A stretch of DNA of 62,941 nt from Nonomuraea solani (GTDB taxonomy: Bacteria; Actinomycetota; Actinomycetes; Streptosporangiales; Streptosporangiaceae). The notes under the pieces were generated by a model. It searched no databases, was not told the origin of the DNA, and saw only the letters and a program-made list of their open reading frames with translations. The stretch's first letter is position 1. Every line of letters begins with the position of its first letter. Of this stretch, positions 7,440 through 17,345 are shown one piece after another. Location: the NCBI RefSeq assembly GCF_900108335.1, contig NZ_FNVT01000037.1, positions 1 to 62,941 on the forward strand, given 5' to 3'. Both the position numbers and the translations under genes were made by a program.

Positions 7440-10433
7440 GTGTACGCCGTTGCCTGGTTCGGGGTGCTCGGCCCGCTGGAGGTGACGGCCGCCGGGCGAC
7501 CGGTCCCGGTCCTGGGACGCAGCCAGCGCGAGCTGCTGGGGGCGTTGTTGCTGCGCGCCAACGCGCTCGTTCAGGTCGACTTCCTGGTCGAGGACCTGTG
7601 GCCGGATCAGCCCCCGCCCACCGCCCGCAGGCAGATCCAGAACACCGTGGGCCGCCTGCGCAGGACGCTCACCGGCGGCGGGGTGCCGTCCGAGACGCTG
7701 GAGACCCGGCCGGGCGGCTACTTGCTGCGGGCCTCGCGGGACGAGCTGGATCTGCTGTCCTTCCACTGGCACGTCGAGGAGGGCAGGCGGCTGGCGGGTG
7801 CGGGACGCGGCGCCGAGGCCGCCGCCCGGCTGCGTGCCGGGCTGGCGCTGTGGCGTGGCACGCCGCTGGCCGACCTGGACGGCCACTTCGCGGTGGCGCG
7901 GGCGCGGCGGCTACAGGAGGACCGGCTCGCCGTACTGGAGGAGTGCCTGGCGCTCGACCTGCGGCTGGGCCGGCACCACGAGGTGGTGGGCGAGCTGGCG
8001 GCGCTGGTGGAGGAGCACCCGCTGCGGGAGCAGCCGCGCGCGCTGTTGATGACGGCGCTGCACCGGACGGGGCGCACCGCAGAGGCCCTTGAGGAGTACC
8101 GCAGGGCGCGGACGGCGTTCGTGGCCGAACTGGGTCTGGAACCCGGGCCGGAGCTGCGCGAGCTGGAGCGGAGCATTCTGACAGGCACACTCGACCCGCC
8201 GCCGGAGCCGTCGGAGCCGCCGGCCGCCGCGCCACCGGCCCGGCGCCGGCCCCGCCAACTTCCGCCGGACATCGCCGACTTCACCGGCAGACAAGAGCTG
8301 ATCGGCTGGCTGGAGGAGCTGCTGGCCGACGCCGGCGACTCCACGGCCGTCGTGGTCGCGGCCATCGCGGGCCCGGCAGGGGTCGGCAAGACGGCGCTGG
8401 CCGTGCACGTGGCGCACCGGCTGTCCGGCACGTTCCGCGACGGACAACTGTACGTGGACCTGGGCGGCGGCCAGGCGCGGCCGGCCGAGCCCGCGGAGGT
8501 GCTGGCCCGCTTCCTGCGCGCGCTCGGGGCGCACGGCTCGCAGATCCCCAAGACCCTGGAGGAGCGGACCGAGGAGTACCGCTCGGCGGTGGCCGGGCGG
8601 CGCATGCTGGTCGTCCTGGACAACGCGGTGGACGAGGCGCAGGTGCGTCCGCTGGTCCCGGGCGCGCCGGGCTGCTCCGTCCTGGTCACCAGCCGCTCTC
8701 ACCTGGCCGGGTTACCCGGCGCGCGCCTGGTCGAGCTGAGCGTCCTGGACAGCGCACAGGCGGTGGAGCTGCTGGCGCGCATCGTGAGCGGCGACCGGGT
8801 CACGCCGGAGCCGGAGGCCGCCCGCGAACTGGCCCGGCTGTGCGGGCACTTGCCGCTCGCGCTGCGCATCGCGGGGGCGCGGCTGGTGACCCGTCCCGAC
8901 TGGCCGCTTTCCGAGCTGGCCGGCCGCCTGACCGACGAGCGCCGCCGCCTGGACGAGCTGGCCTACAGCGACCTGGAGGTGCGCGCCGGACTGTCCGTCA
9001 GCCTGGGCAGGCTCAGCGCCAGGGCACGGCGGCTGTTCGGCCTGCTGGGCCATCTGTACGCGCCCGAGTTCGCCGCGTGGGTGTGCGCCGCGCTGCTGGA
9101 CACGACGGCGGCCGGCGCGGCCGCGCTCATCGACGAGCTGACGGACGCCCAGCTCCTCCAGCCGTCGGGCACCGGACGCGGCAGGTACCGGCTGCACGAC
9201 CTCGTCCGGCTGTTCGCCAGAGAGACCGGCGCCGATGACCCCGGCCCGGCGCTCGCCCGCGCAATGGGCGGCTGGCTGGCGCTGGCGGGGCGCGCCCACA
9301 TCGCGGTCTCCGGCGGCGACTACGCCACTTTGCACGGCGGGGCGCCGCGCTGGACCAGCGGGCTGCCCGACCTGCCCGACGACCCGCTGGCCTGGTACGA
9401 CAGCGAGCGGCTCAACCTGATCATGGCGGTGGACCAGGCCGCTGCGGCCGGACTGGACGAGCTGTGCTGGGACCTGGTGAGCAGCACGTACACGCTGTTC
9501 CTGACTCGCGGGCACAACGACGACTGGGAGGAGACGCTCAAGGCGGCGCTGGCGTGCACTCGCAGGGCTGGGAACGCGCGAGGCACCGCGACCATGCTCA
9601 TGGGCCTGGGGTTACTGGGCGCCTACCGGCACGACTACGCCGAGGCGGCCGTGGTGCTGGAGGAGTCGGTGCGCACGTTCCGACAGATCGGCGAGCAGCA
9701 GGGCCTGGTGTACGCGCTGGGCGTGGCCGCGCACGTGGACGGCATGATCGGCCGCTATGACGAGGCGGTGGCCTTTCACGAGGAGGCGCTGGAGGCCCAC
9801 CGCGCCTCGGGCGACCTCGGCGCGGAGGTCCTGCTGCTGCGCTCGCTGGGCCAGCTCCTCGTGGAGATCGGCCGGCTGGAGCGGGCCCGGCCGCACCTGG
9901 AGCGGGCCCTGGTGGCGGGCCGCGGCGGCGACCGGCGCGTGCACGCCGAGGTGCTGTACTGGCTCGGCCAGCTCCATCTCGGCGCCGGCGAGGTGGACCA
10001 GGCCGAGTCCGACTTCAAGGAGATGCTGGCCATCGCCGAGGACCTCGCCGATCCGCGTGAGGAGGCCGAGGCACGCTACGGGCTCGGCCTCGTCCGGCTC
10101 CACACCGGGGCGCTCGGGGCCGCCTCGGGCCTGTTCCGGCAGGCGATGGAGCTGAACCGGCCGCTCGGCGAGCCGCTGACAGACGGCCGGATCAGGACCG
10201 CGCTCGCCCTCGTGCACCACAGGCGCAGGGAGTTCCGTCAGGCGATCGGCTACCTGACGGAGGCGATCAGGATCTTCGACGCGATCGACACGCCGCTGTG
10301 GCAGGCGAGGTCGTACCGGGCGCTCGGCGACGTGCACGCGGCCCGCGGCGACCGCCCCGCCGCCGACGCGGCCCGCGCCCGCGCCCGCGACCTGTTCACA
10401 CGGGTCGGCTCTCCGGAGGCCACCGAGGTATAG
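7440..10433 (+). CDS. SARP/AfsR-type transcriptional regulator (BTAD, NB-ARC, TPR)
   Basis: 997 residues, GTG start behind GGGAGGA. An N-terminal winged-helix and bacterial transcriptional activation domain spans residues 1-250 (FGVLGPLEVTAAGRPVPVLG; PPPTARRQIQNTVGRLRR). A Pro-rich linker follows, then an NB-ARC STAND ATPase module with P-loop GPAGVGKT near residue 311, RMLVVLDNAVDE (Walker B) and LPLALRIAGARL. The C-terminal ~350 residues are TPR repeats. Such proteins activate secondary metabolism or developmental genes. The next gene downstream, in the same direction, is the large RHS protein, which it may control. The protein appears complete. Confidence 0.9.
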   Translation: MYAVAWFGVLGPLEVTAAGRPVPVLGRSQRELLGALLLRANALVQVDFLVEDLWPDQPPPTARRQIQNTVGRLRRTLTGGGVPSETLETRPGGYLLRASRDELDLLSFHWHVEEGRRLAGAGRGAEAAARLRAGLALWRGTPLADLDGHFAVARARRLQEDRLAVLEECLALDLRLGRHHEVVGELAALVEEHPLREQPRALLMTALHRTGRTAEALEEYRRARTAFVAELGLEPGPELRELERSILTGTLDPPPEPSEPPAAAPPARRRPRQLPPDIADFTGRQELIGWLEELLADAGDSTAVVVAAIAGPAGVGKTALAVHVAHRLSGTFRDGQLYVDLGGGQARPAEPAEVLARFLRALGAHGSQIPKTLEERTEEYRSAVAGRRMLVVLDNAVDEAQVRPLVPGAPGCSVLVTSRSHLAGLPGARLVELSVLDSAQAVELLARIVSGDRVTPEPEAARELARLCGHLPLALRIAGARLVTRPDWPLSELAGRLTDERRRLDELAYSDLEVRAGLSVSLGRLSARARRLFGLLGHLYAPEFAAWVCAALLDTTAAGAAALIDELTDAQLLQPSGTGRGRYRLHDLVRLFARETGADDPGPALARAMGGWLALAGRAHIAVSGGDYATLHGGAPRWTSGLPDLPDDPLAWYDSERLNLIMAVDQAAAAGLDELCWDLVSSTYTLFLTRGHNDDWEETLKAALACTRRAGNARGTATMLMGLGLLGAYRHDYAEAAVVLEESVRTFRQIGEQQGLVYALGVAAHVDGMIGRYDEAVAFHEEALEAHRASGDLGAEVLLLRSLGQLLVEIGRLERARPHLERALVAGRGGDRRVHAEVLYWLGQLHLGAGEVDQAESDFKEMLAIAEDLADPREEAEARYGLGLVRLHTGALGAASGLFRQAMELNRPLGEPLTDGRIRTALALVHHRRREFRQAIGYLTEAIRIFDAIDTPLWQARSYRALGDVHAARGDRPAADAARARARDLFTRVGSPEATEV

Positions 10434-10577
10434 AAGGCCGGAAATGTCCCTTCTATGAGGGATCTATGACGCGTTCGTCCTAAGCTGCGGGCGCCTGGGG
10501 ACAGGACGGCACCACCCTCGGCAAGACCCCCTGGCAGTTCCGCCGTCGTCACATCAGGTTCCCGCCCTGGAGGCGCT

Positions 10578-13500
10578 ATGTCCGGGTCGTCGCGTGTCCC
10601 GTTCCGGATCCGGGTGATCACCGTCGCCGCGCTGATGCTGGCAGGCATGGGCTTCACCTCCGTCGAACCGGTGGCGGCGGAGCCGCCGCCGCTGGACTGG
10701 AGGGCGGCAGCCGACCGGCTGGACAGCGGCGGGGACCCGCCGGCGTCCCCGCCGGTCGAGCGGCCGCGCTCGGCTCCGGCGATCCGCAGCGCCGCCGCGC
10801 CGGCGGCCCCGGCGCGGAACCTGCCCGCGGCGGTGTCGGCCGAGGTCACGCTGGGGACAGCCGCCAGTGCCAGGCGCGTGCAGGGCGCGCCGGTCGAGCT
10901 GGCCGCGGGCAGCTCGGCGGCCACCGGACGTCGGCTGCGAGTGGAGGTCCTGGACGAGGCGACCGCCGCCCGCGTGGGGGCGTCCGGATTCGTGTTCCGC
11001 GTGTCCGGGCAGGGCGGCGCGCCGCTGGGCGAGACGGCGCTGCCGCTCTCGCTGTCGATCGACTACGCCGGATTCGCCGAGCGCTTCGGGGCCGGGTACG
11101 CGGGACGGTTACGCCTGGTGGCGCTGCCACCGTGCACACTGGACACCCCGCTACCCGCTGGCTGCGCGGCCCGCGCCACCGTGGTGCCCAGCCACAACGA
11201 GCGCGGCAGGTCCCGGCTCATCGCCTCCATCCCTGACCTGACCGCGCTGACGCCGCCGGCGGCCCCGCCCGGGCCCGGCGCTCCCGCGAGAGCGCCCGCC
11301 AGGGACGCCCGCGAGGCGGTGCTCGCGGTGACGGCCGCCCCCGAGGGCGAGGAGGGCTCCTACAAGGCCACTCCCCTGTCGCTGTCCGGTGACTGGCAGG
11401 TCAGCACCGGTTCTGGCGAGTTCGCCTACACCTACGACGTGCCGCTGCCGGCGGCGCCCGCCGGCCCCACCCCGAAGGTCGGCCTGCGCTACTCCTCCGG
11501 CGCGGTGGACGGCCTGGTATCGGGCAAGAACACCCAGGGCGGGCCGGTCGGGGTCGGCTGGGCCGACCTCGCGGACTCCTTCGTCGAGCGCCGCTACAAC
11601 TCCTGCCTGGACGACGGGCAGGTGTATGCGGACCTGTGCTGGAAGTCCGACAACGCGACCATCTCGCTGAACGGCCACGCGGCCGAGCTGGTGCCCATGG
11701 CCGGCACCAGCCCCCGGCAGTGGCGGCTGAAGAACGACCCGCGCTGGAAGGTCGAGCAGCTCACCGGCGCCGACAACGGTGACGCCGACGGCGAGCACTG
11801 GAAGGTCACCACCCCCGACGGCGTCCAGTACCTCTTCGGTCGCGGCGTCAACCCCGACACCGGCCAGCGGACCGACTCCGTATGGACGGTGCCGGTGTTC
11901 GGCGACGACGCCGGCGAGCCGTGCCACACCGCCGGCCCAGTCCCGTGGTGCGCGCAGGCGTGGCGGTGGAACCTGGACCTCGTCATCGACCCCCACGACA
12001 ACGTGCAGCAGCGGGAGTATGCCAAGGAGACCGGCCACTACGCGGCGCTGAACGGCTGGCCGGGGCTGGAGCACACCGAGTACGTGCGCTCCGGCGCGCT
12101 CAAGACGATCAAGTACGGCATGCGCCGCGCGTCCGGGGAGACCGACCCGGCGACGAAGGTGGAATTCACCACCCGGTACCGCTGCCTGGACCTCGACGAC
12201 GAGTGCCCTGCGCCGACGGTGGCGACGGCGGCCTCCTACCCGGACACGCCGGTGGACCTGATGTGTTTCACCGCGGTCTGCTCGCAGCACAGCCCGACGT
12301 TCTTCACCGCCCTGCGCTACAGCCAGGTCACGACGTACGTCGACGACAACGGGTTCGTCAAGGTCGACACCGTACGGCTCGCGCACGGCCTGCCCGACCC
12401 GGACCCGAACCGTCCCGGCGACCGCAAGCTGTACCTGAACTCAGTCCAGCGCACCGGCCACAGCGTGCCGACGCCGCTGACCCTGCCGCCGGTGACGTTC
12501 TGGCCGGTCGCCCTGACCAACCGGGCCGACACGGCGAGCGGGTCGCCGGCGATGCCGCACTACCGAATCGCGATCGTCACCAACGAGTACGGCGGCGAGG
12601 TCCACGTGACGTACGGGCAGCCGCACCCGTGCCCGGCCACTATCCCGGACCCGCCGAACTGGCACCTGAACACGCGGGACTGCTTCCCCCACTGGCACGC
12701 GCCGGAGGGCGGCGCCGCCGGCTTCGCCATCTTCCACAAGTACCTCGTCACCCGCGTCGAGCAGCGCGACCCCCTCGGCAGCGGACGGACGATGGCGACC
12801 ACCTACCAGTACGGGGACCAGGTGCAGGCCGGCATGCCCGGCGGCGCGTGGCACCACGACCGCGACGAGTTCGTTCCCAATGCCCGCCAGACCTGGTCCG
12901 AGTGGCGCGGGTACGCCGACGTCCAGGTCACGCAGGGCACCAGCCGTACCCGGTACCGCCTGTTCCGGGGCATGAACGGGGACCGGCTGGCCGGGGACGC
13001 CTTCCCCGGCCCTGGGTCCCGGGTCGTGACCACGTCCAGCCTGGACGGCACCGTCACCGGGGGCCGGGACGAGAACTGGCTCGCCGGCCAGATCCTGGAC
13101 GAGCAGTCGTCGCGCTCCAACGGCACCGTCGAGTCGGGCACCGTGCGCGGCTACCACGCCCACCGCACCGTTGACGCCGCCGGGCCGGACCCGCTGGACG
13201 ACGCCTGGTTCGTCGCACCCGCCGACACCGTCACCCGGCTGCGCAACCCCGCCGACGGCGGCTACCTCCGCAAGCGCGCCCAGACCCTCTACAACGGCCT
13301 CCTTGGCACGCCGGACAAGCTGATCGAGTACGGCTGGACCCACGTCACCGGCGACGAGCGCTGCACCTGGACGGTGCCGGTGGTCAACGCCGACAAGTGG
13401 ATGCTGGACTTCCCGGGCTCGGTGACCCGCTACTCCGGCACCACCTGCGACGGGGCAGAGATCGCCCGGGAGGAGTACGCCTACGACGGCGGCGCGTTCG

Positions 13501-16500
13501 GCACCGCGCCCACGGCCAGGGGCGACCGTACCGGCTCGCGGGTGAAGCTCACCTCGGCGGGGGCGTGGGCCGCGACCGCCACGACTTACGACGCGCTGGG
13601 CCGCCCGCTCCAGGAGACCGACCCGAACGGGCACAGGACCAGGACGTCCTATGCCCCCGGCATCGGATATCCGGCGAGCACCGCGGTCACGAACCACCTG
13701 GGCCACGTCACGACCACCACCTGGCTCCGGCCCCGGCAGGCGCCCGCGATCGAGACCGACCCGCGCGGCAAGAAGACCGTCGTCGGCTACGACGCGCTCG
13801 GCCGCATCGACACGGTGCACCTGCCGACCGAGCAGGGGGCCGGAGCACCCGCGTCCTACCAGTTCGGCTACGTCATCGACCCCAACAAGATCAAGCCTCC
13901 GGTGGTCCGCACCCGCCGCCTCCAGGACACCGTCGGCGGGACGCCCCGCTACCTCGACACCTGGACCGTGCAGGACGGCTGGCTGCGCGAGCGGCAGAAC
14001 CATACGCTCTCGCCCGAGGCCGGCAAGGTCATCGTGTCCGACACCGCCTACGACGACCGCGGCCTGGTCGCCGCCGTGACGTTCCCGCAGGCGCTGTCCG
14101 GCGCGGCGGGCCAGAACGTCCTGGCCGCGCCCGCGGGGGGCTGGGCCAACGAGACCAGTGTCGCCTACGACGAGCTGCGCCGGCCCATCTGGGAGATCAC
14201 CCGGACCACGGGCGCCTACCGGCGCTCCATCGTCGTGGAGTACACGCACGACACGGTCAAGACGACCCCGGACCCGCCCGCGGGCGGCATCGTCCGCAGC
14301 ACGAGGGACGCCTACGACCGCGCCGTCAGGATCGAGGAGCTCGAGGGCACGGCGTGGCGGCCGACCGTTTACGGCTACGACGCGGCCGACCGGCTCGTCT
14401 CGGTCAGGGACCCGGCGGGCAACACGATCACCAACACCTACGACCTGGGCGGCCGCAGGGTCGCGATGAACGACCCGGACATGGGCTCCTGGACCTACGC
14501 CTACGACGCCGCCGGCAACCAGACCCGGGCCACCAGCGCGACCGGCACCCAGGTCCATACCGGCTACGACGCGCTGAACCGCATCACCGAGCGCCGCAAG
14601 GACTCTCCCACCGGCCCGCTCCTGGCCAGTTGGGCCTACGACGCGTCCGGCGAGCGGGGCCTGTTCGACAAGTCCACCCGCCACGACTCCAGCGGCGACT
14701 GGGCCGTCGACGTCACCGGCTACGACGACCGCGCTCGCCCCACCGGGCGGACCTGGACCGTCCCGAGTGGGATCAGCGGCTTGTCCGGCTCCTACACCGT
14801 GGGCTACGGCTACGACGGCGCGGACCATCGAACCCGGATCACCTACCCGGCGGTGGGCGGCCTGCCCTCCGAGACCGTGACCACGACGTACGACGCGCTC
14901 GGTCTGGCCGGCACGATGACCGGCGCCGAGGAGTACGTCTGGGGCGCCGCCTACGACAACCGCATGCGGCCCACTTGGCTGCTGTCGGGTTCGCGGTCGG
15001 TGCCGTTCAGCCGGCTCTTCGACTACGACGCCGACCAGCGCCTGTCACGCCTGCGCGCCGGCGGCGGCAGCAGCGTGGCCCAGGACGTACGGCTCGCCTA
15101 TGACGCCACCTTCGGCCACGTCACCGAACGCGACACCACGCTGAACGGGCAGTCCTGGCGGGAGTGCTTCGACCACGACGACCTCCAGCGCCTGACCCGG
15201 GCCTTCACCACGACCGGCGCCTGCGCCGGCGGCGCACCCGGCACCGGTCCCCGCCCCTACGACCACACCTACGCCCACAGCGCCGACGGCAACCTGACGC
15301 GGCGGGTCGAGGGCGCCTCCACCATCACCTACAGCTACCCCGCCGCGGGCTCCGCCCGCCCGCACGCGCCCACCGCGGCCGGGTCCGGCTCCTACACCTG
15401 GAACGCCAACGGTGACCTGGTCACCCGCACCGCGGGCGGTAAGACCGAGACCTTCACCTGGAGCGCCGAACGCCTGCTGACCAGGGTCGACGATCCCGGT
15501 GGCGACACTTCGTTCGTCTACGACGCCGACGGGACCCGGCTGCTGCGCCGCGGCCCCACCGGCACGACCCTCTACATCGAGGACCACGAGATCACCCACG
15601 CGGCCTCCGCGCCCACCCTGGCAGCCACGGGGACCACCAAGGCGACCCGCACCTACTCCTTCGCCAGCATGACCACGGCGGTGCGCACCACCGGCGGCGT
15701 CGAATACGTGGCCACCGACAACCAGGGTTCGATCCGGCTCACGATGCCGTCCGGGGCGACGACGCCGGCCCAGGCACGCTCCTACCAGCCGTACGGCAAG
15801 CCCCTCGGCACCGCGGAGACCGGCACCGACCGCGGCTGGATCGGCCAGATCGAAGACGAGAGCACAGGCCTGAACCACCTCAACGCCCGCTACTACGACC
15901 CCGTTCTGGCCCGGTTCATCTCTCCTGACCCCTTCGCCGACCTCACCCAGCCACAGAGCCTCAACCCCTACGCCTACGGCCGGAACAACCCGACGTCCCT
16001 GTCCGACCCCACCGGGCTGCAGGCGCAGGACGACGAGATCACCGACGAGGAGGTCGTCGACGCCTTCGTCTGCGCGGGCGGCGGCTGCGCGGTCGAGGCG
16101 AGCACGCCCACCGAGGCCGTGCTCATCGACGAGTACTGCGCGATGGCGGGAGAGCCCTGTCACTCCCTGACGCCGGCGCACTTCATCAAGATGATCGGGG
16201 ACCTGTTCGCCGCGCCCGCCGCGCTCGCGGACATCTTCGTGGGCGACTGGGTGGACTGCGCCACGGGTGGCGACCTGTGGTCCAGCGCCTGCGGGTGGAC
16301 GCTGCTCGACGTCATCCCCGTACGGAAGATCGTGGACGCGATCGGCGCGGTCACCTCGCTGCGCCCGGCCGCGAACGTGGCGGAGGAAGGCGCGGAGGCG
16401 GCCGGCGCCGCCGACGAGGCGGCCGAGCTGAGGCCCTACGGAGGCCGCGGCGGAGGCCACCATGTACTCGCGAAGAGCGCCTTCCAGGATAAGCCGAATA

Positions 16501-16793
16501 ACGTTGTCGCGCAGAATTACGACGAGCTCACCGCCCTGGCCATGCCCAACTCGGAACTCGCCCGCTTCGGCATAAATCACTGGAGGCTCTCGGGCACCCA
16601 GCAGACCCGCTACAGGAACTTCGCCGCCAGGGGACAACCCCTCACCTGGAGCGACATGGCTAGGATCGAGACAGAGGCTCTGGTCGCCCACGGCATGCCC
16701 GAGGGCATCGCCCGGGCAACTGTAGACGAGGCGATCGCCGATCTCCAAAGGGCCGGCGTCAGCGGGCCGATACGCACTCCATGGGGAGGATGA
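10578..16793 (+). CDS. Secreted RHS/YD-repeat protein with C-terminal GHH-type nuclease toxin domain
   Basis: 2071 residues. An N-terminal Sec-type signal (RIRVITVAALMLAGMGF...VAAEP) is followed by a Pro/Ala-rich linker. A conserved region (SGDWQVSTGSGEFAYTYDVP) precedes many YD repeats (YDALGRPLQETDPNGH and relatives). The RHS core ends with 'GLNHLNARYYDPVLARFISP' and then SLSDPTGL near residue 1810. The ~260-residue variable tip follows. It contains GGHHVLAKSAF (Gly1960-His-His), NHW at 2000-2002 and LSGTQQTRYRNF, a pattern of HNH/Endo VII-fold 'GHH' nuclease toxins. The core probably forms a shell that encloses the toxin. An immunity-like gene follows one base later. Confidence 0.9.
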   Translation: MSGSSRVPFRIRVITVAALMLAGMGFTSVEPVAAEPPPLDWRAAADRLDSGGDPPASPPVERPRSAPAIRSAAAPAAPARNLPAAVSAEVTLGTAASARRVQGAPVELAAGSSAATGRRLRVEVLDEATAARVGASGFVFRVSGQGGAPLGETALPLSLSIDYAGFAERFGAGYAGRLRLVALPPCTLDTPLPAGCAARATVVPSHNERGRSRLIASIPDLTALTPPAAPPGPGAPARAPARDAREAVLAVTAAPEGEEGSYKATPLSLSGDWQVSTGSGEFAYTYDVPLPAAPAGPTPKVGLRYSSGAVDGLVSGKNTQGGPVGVGWADLADSFVERRYNSCLDDGQVYADLCWKSDNATISLNGHAAELVPMAGTSPRQWRLKNDPRWKVEQLTGADNGDADGEHWKVTTPDGVQYLFGRGVNPDTGQRTDSVWTVPVFGDDAGEPCHTAGPVPWCAQAWRWNLDLVIDPHDNVQQREYAKETGHYAALNGWPGLEHTEYVRSGALKTIKYGMRRASGETDPATKVEFTTRYRCLDLDDECPAPTVATAASYPDTPVDLMCFTAVCSQHSPTFFTALRYSQVTTYVDDNGFVKVDTVRLAHGLPDPDPNRPGDRKLYLNSVQRTGHSVPTPLTLPPVTFWPVALTNRADTASGSPAMPHYRIAIVTNEYGGEVHVTYGQPHPCPATIPDPPNWHLNTRDCFPHWHAPEGGAAGFAIFHKYLVTRVEQRDPLGSGRTMATTYQYGDQVQAGMPGGAWHHDRDEFVPNARQTWSEWRGYADVQVTQGTSRTRYRLFRGMNGDRLAGDAFPGPGSRVVTTSSLDGTVTGGRDENWLAGQILDEQSSRSNGTVESGTVRGYHAHRTVDAAGPDPLDDAWFVAPADTVTRLRNPADGGYLRKRAQTLYNGLLGTPDKLIEYGWTHVTGDERCTWTVPVVNADKWMLDFPGSVTRYSGTTCDGAEIAREEYAYDGGAFGTAPTARGDRTGSRVKLTSAGAWAATATTYDALGRPLQETDPNGHRTRTSYAPGIGYPASTAVTNHLGHVTTTTWLRPRQAPAIETDPRGKKTVVGYDALGRIDTVHLPTEQGAGAPASYQFGYVIDPNKIKPPVVRTRRLQDTVGGTPRYLDTWTVQDGWLRERQNHTLSPEAGKVIVSDTAYDDRGLVAAVTFPQALSGAAGQNVLAAPAGGWANETSVAYDELRRPIWEITRTTGAYRRSIVVEYTHDTVKTTPDPPAGGIVRSTRDAYDRAVRIEELEGTAWRPTVYGYDAADRLVSVRDPAGNTITNTYDLGGRRVAMNDPDMGSWTYAYDAAGNQTRATSATGTQVHTGYDALNRITERRKDSPTGPLLASWAYDASGERGLFDKSTRHDSSGDWAVDVTGYDDRARPTGRTWTVPSGISGLSGSYTVGYGYDGADHRTRITYPAVGGLPSETVTTTYDALGLAGTMTGAEEYVWGAAYDNRMRPTWLLSGSRSVPFSRLFDYDADQRLSRLRAGGGSSVAQDVRLAYDATFGHVTERDTTLNGQSWRECFDHDDLQRLTRAFTTTGACAGGAPGTGPRPYDHTYAHSADGNLTRRVEGASTITYSYPAAGSARPHAPTAAGSGSYTWNANGDLVTRTAGGKTETFTWSAERLLTRVDDPGGDTSFVYDADGTRLLRRGPTGTTLYIEDHEITHAASAPTLAATGTTKATRTYSFASMTTAVRTTGGVEYVATDNQGSIRLTMPSGATTPAQARSYQPYGKPLGTAETGTDRGWIGQIEDESTGLNHLNARYYDPVLARFISPDPFADLTQPQSLNPYAYGRNNPTSLSDPTGLQAQDDEITDEEVVDAFVCAGGGCAVEASTPTEAVLIDEYCAMAGEPCHSLTPAHFIKMIGDLFAAPAALADIFVGDWVDCATGGDLWSSACGWTLLDVIPVRKIVDAIGAVTSLRPAANVAEEGAEAAGAADEAAELRPYGGRGGGHHVLAKSAFQDKPNNVVAQNYDELTALAMPNSELARFGINHWRLSGTQQTRYRNFAARGQPLTWSDMARIETEALVAHGMPEGIARATVDEAIADLQRAGVSGPIRTPWGG

Positions 16794-16794
16794 C

Positions 16795-17175
16795 ATGCCC
16801 GACAGCGCCGTCGAGGAGTTCGCCCGGCTTCTCCTCGAACACGTCAGAGATGCCGCGATCCGCGACTGCGACCAGGACCTGAGCCCGGCCCCCGGTACGG
16901 TCACCGCCCCGCGCTGGCCCCAGGCTCGCACCGAGGAGGACGTCGCGCTGGTCCGCGCGGTCATCCCTGACTGCGTGGACGCGGCGGTCAGCCGCCTGCT
17001 GCTGGCCATCGACCAGGGCCTGCTCCGCCTGTCCTACACCGACGAGAGCGGACGCCGCGTCGATCTGCCCGAGACGGGCATGGGCGAGCTCACGGGCTGG
17101 TACATGGGGGGCAGCGACGGCTGGCGCGCCCAGTACTCGGCCGAACGTTTCGTCGACGACTACAGCGACCTCTGA
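16795..17175 (+). CDS. Putative immunity protein for the RHS toxin
   Basis: 126 residues, acidic, without a signal peptide or membrane segment. Its ATG lies one base after the toxin stop, so translation is almost certainly coupled. It contains an N-terminal helix (VEEFARLLLEHVRDAAIRDC), a central helix with CVDAAVSRLLLAIDQGLL and a C-terminal GELTGWYMGGSDGW segment. A small cytosolic acidic protein placed directly behind a polymorphic-toxin tip is the classical immunity arrangement. I do not recognise a named family. The role is inferred from position and properties. Confidence 0.65.
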   Translation: MPDSAVEEFARLLLEHVRDAAIRDCDQDLSPAPGTVTAPRWPQARTEEDVALVRAVIPDCVDAAVSRLLLAIDQGLLRLSYTDESGRRVDLPETGMGELTGWYMGGSDGWRAQYSAERFVDDYSDL

Positions 17176-17195
17176 TCACCACGGTCCGACATCCC

Positions 17196-17340
17196 GTGAA
17201 GCCCGAAATCGAGCAGGACTTTCCCGGTTTCGTCAAGTGCAACCTGGGTGAGGGATCCTCGAGGCTGGCGCTCTACGAATGGGAGGCAGCGGCACAGGAC
17301 GCAGGCGTCTGTCCGGAGGGCTCCAGGTTCCGCAGATCTC
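17196..17340 (+). pseudogene. VOC/glyoxalase-family protein fragment
   Basis: About 45 codons (FPGFVKCNLGEGSSRLALYE, then WEAAAQDAGVCPEGSRFR) match the middle of a VOC-family protein, normally 120-140 residues. The first beta-alpha unit and everything after SRFR are missing. The frame then runs into the antisense of the neighbouring sigma-factor remnant. It is not functional. Confidence 0.6.
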
Positions 17341-17345
17341 GCTCC

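Noticed and set aside
12441..14828. 795-codon minus-strand open frame
   Set aside because: Antisense to the RHS repeats; Val/Gly/Arg-rich composition typical of high-GC shadows and no domain.
15045..17009. 654-codon minus-strand open frame
   Set aside because: Shadow of the RHS C-terminus and immunity gene; no ribosome binding site and no recognisable motif.
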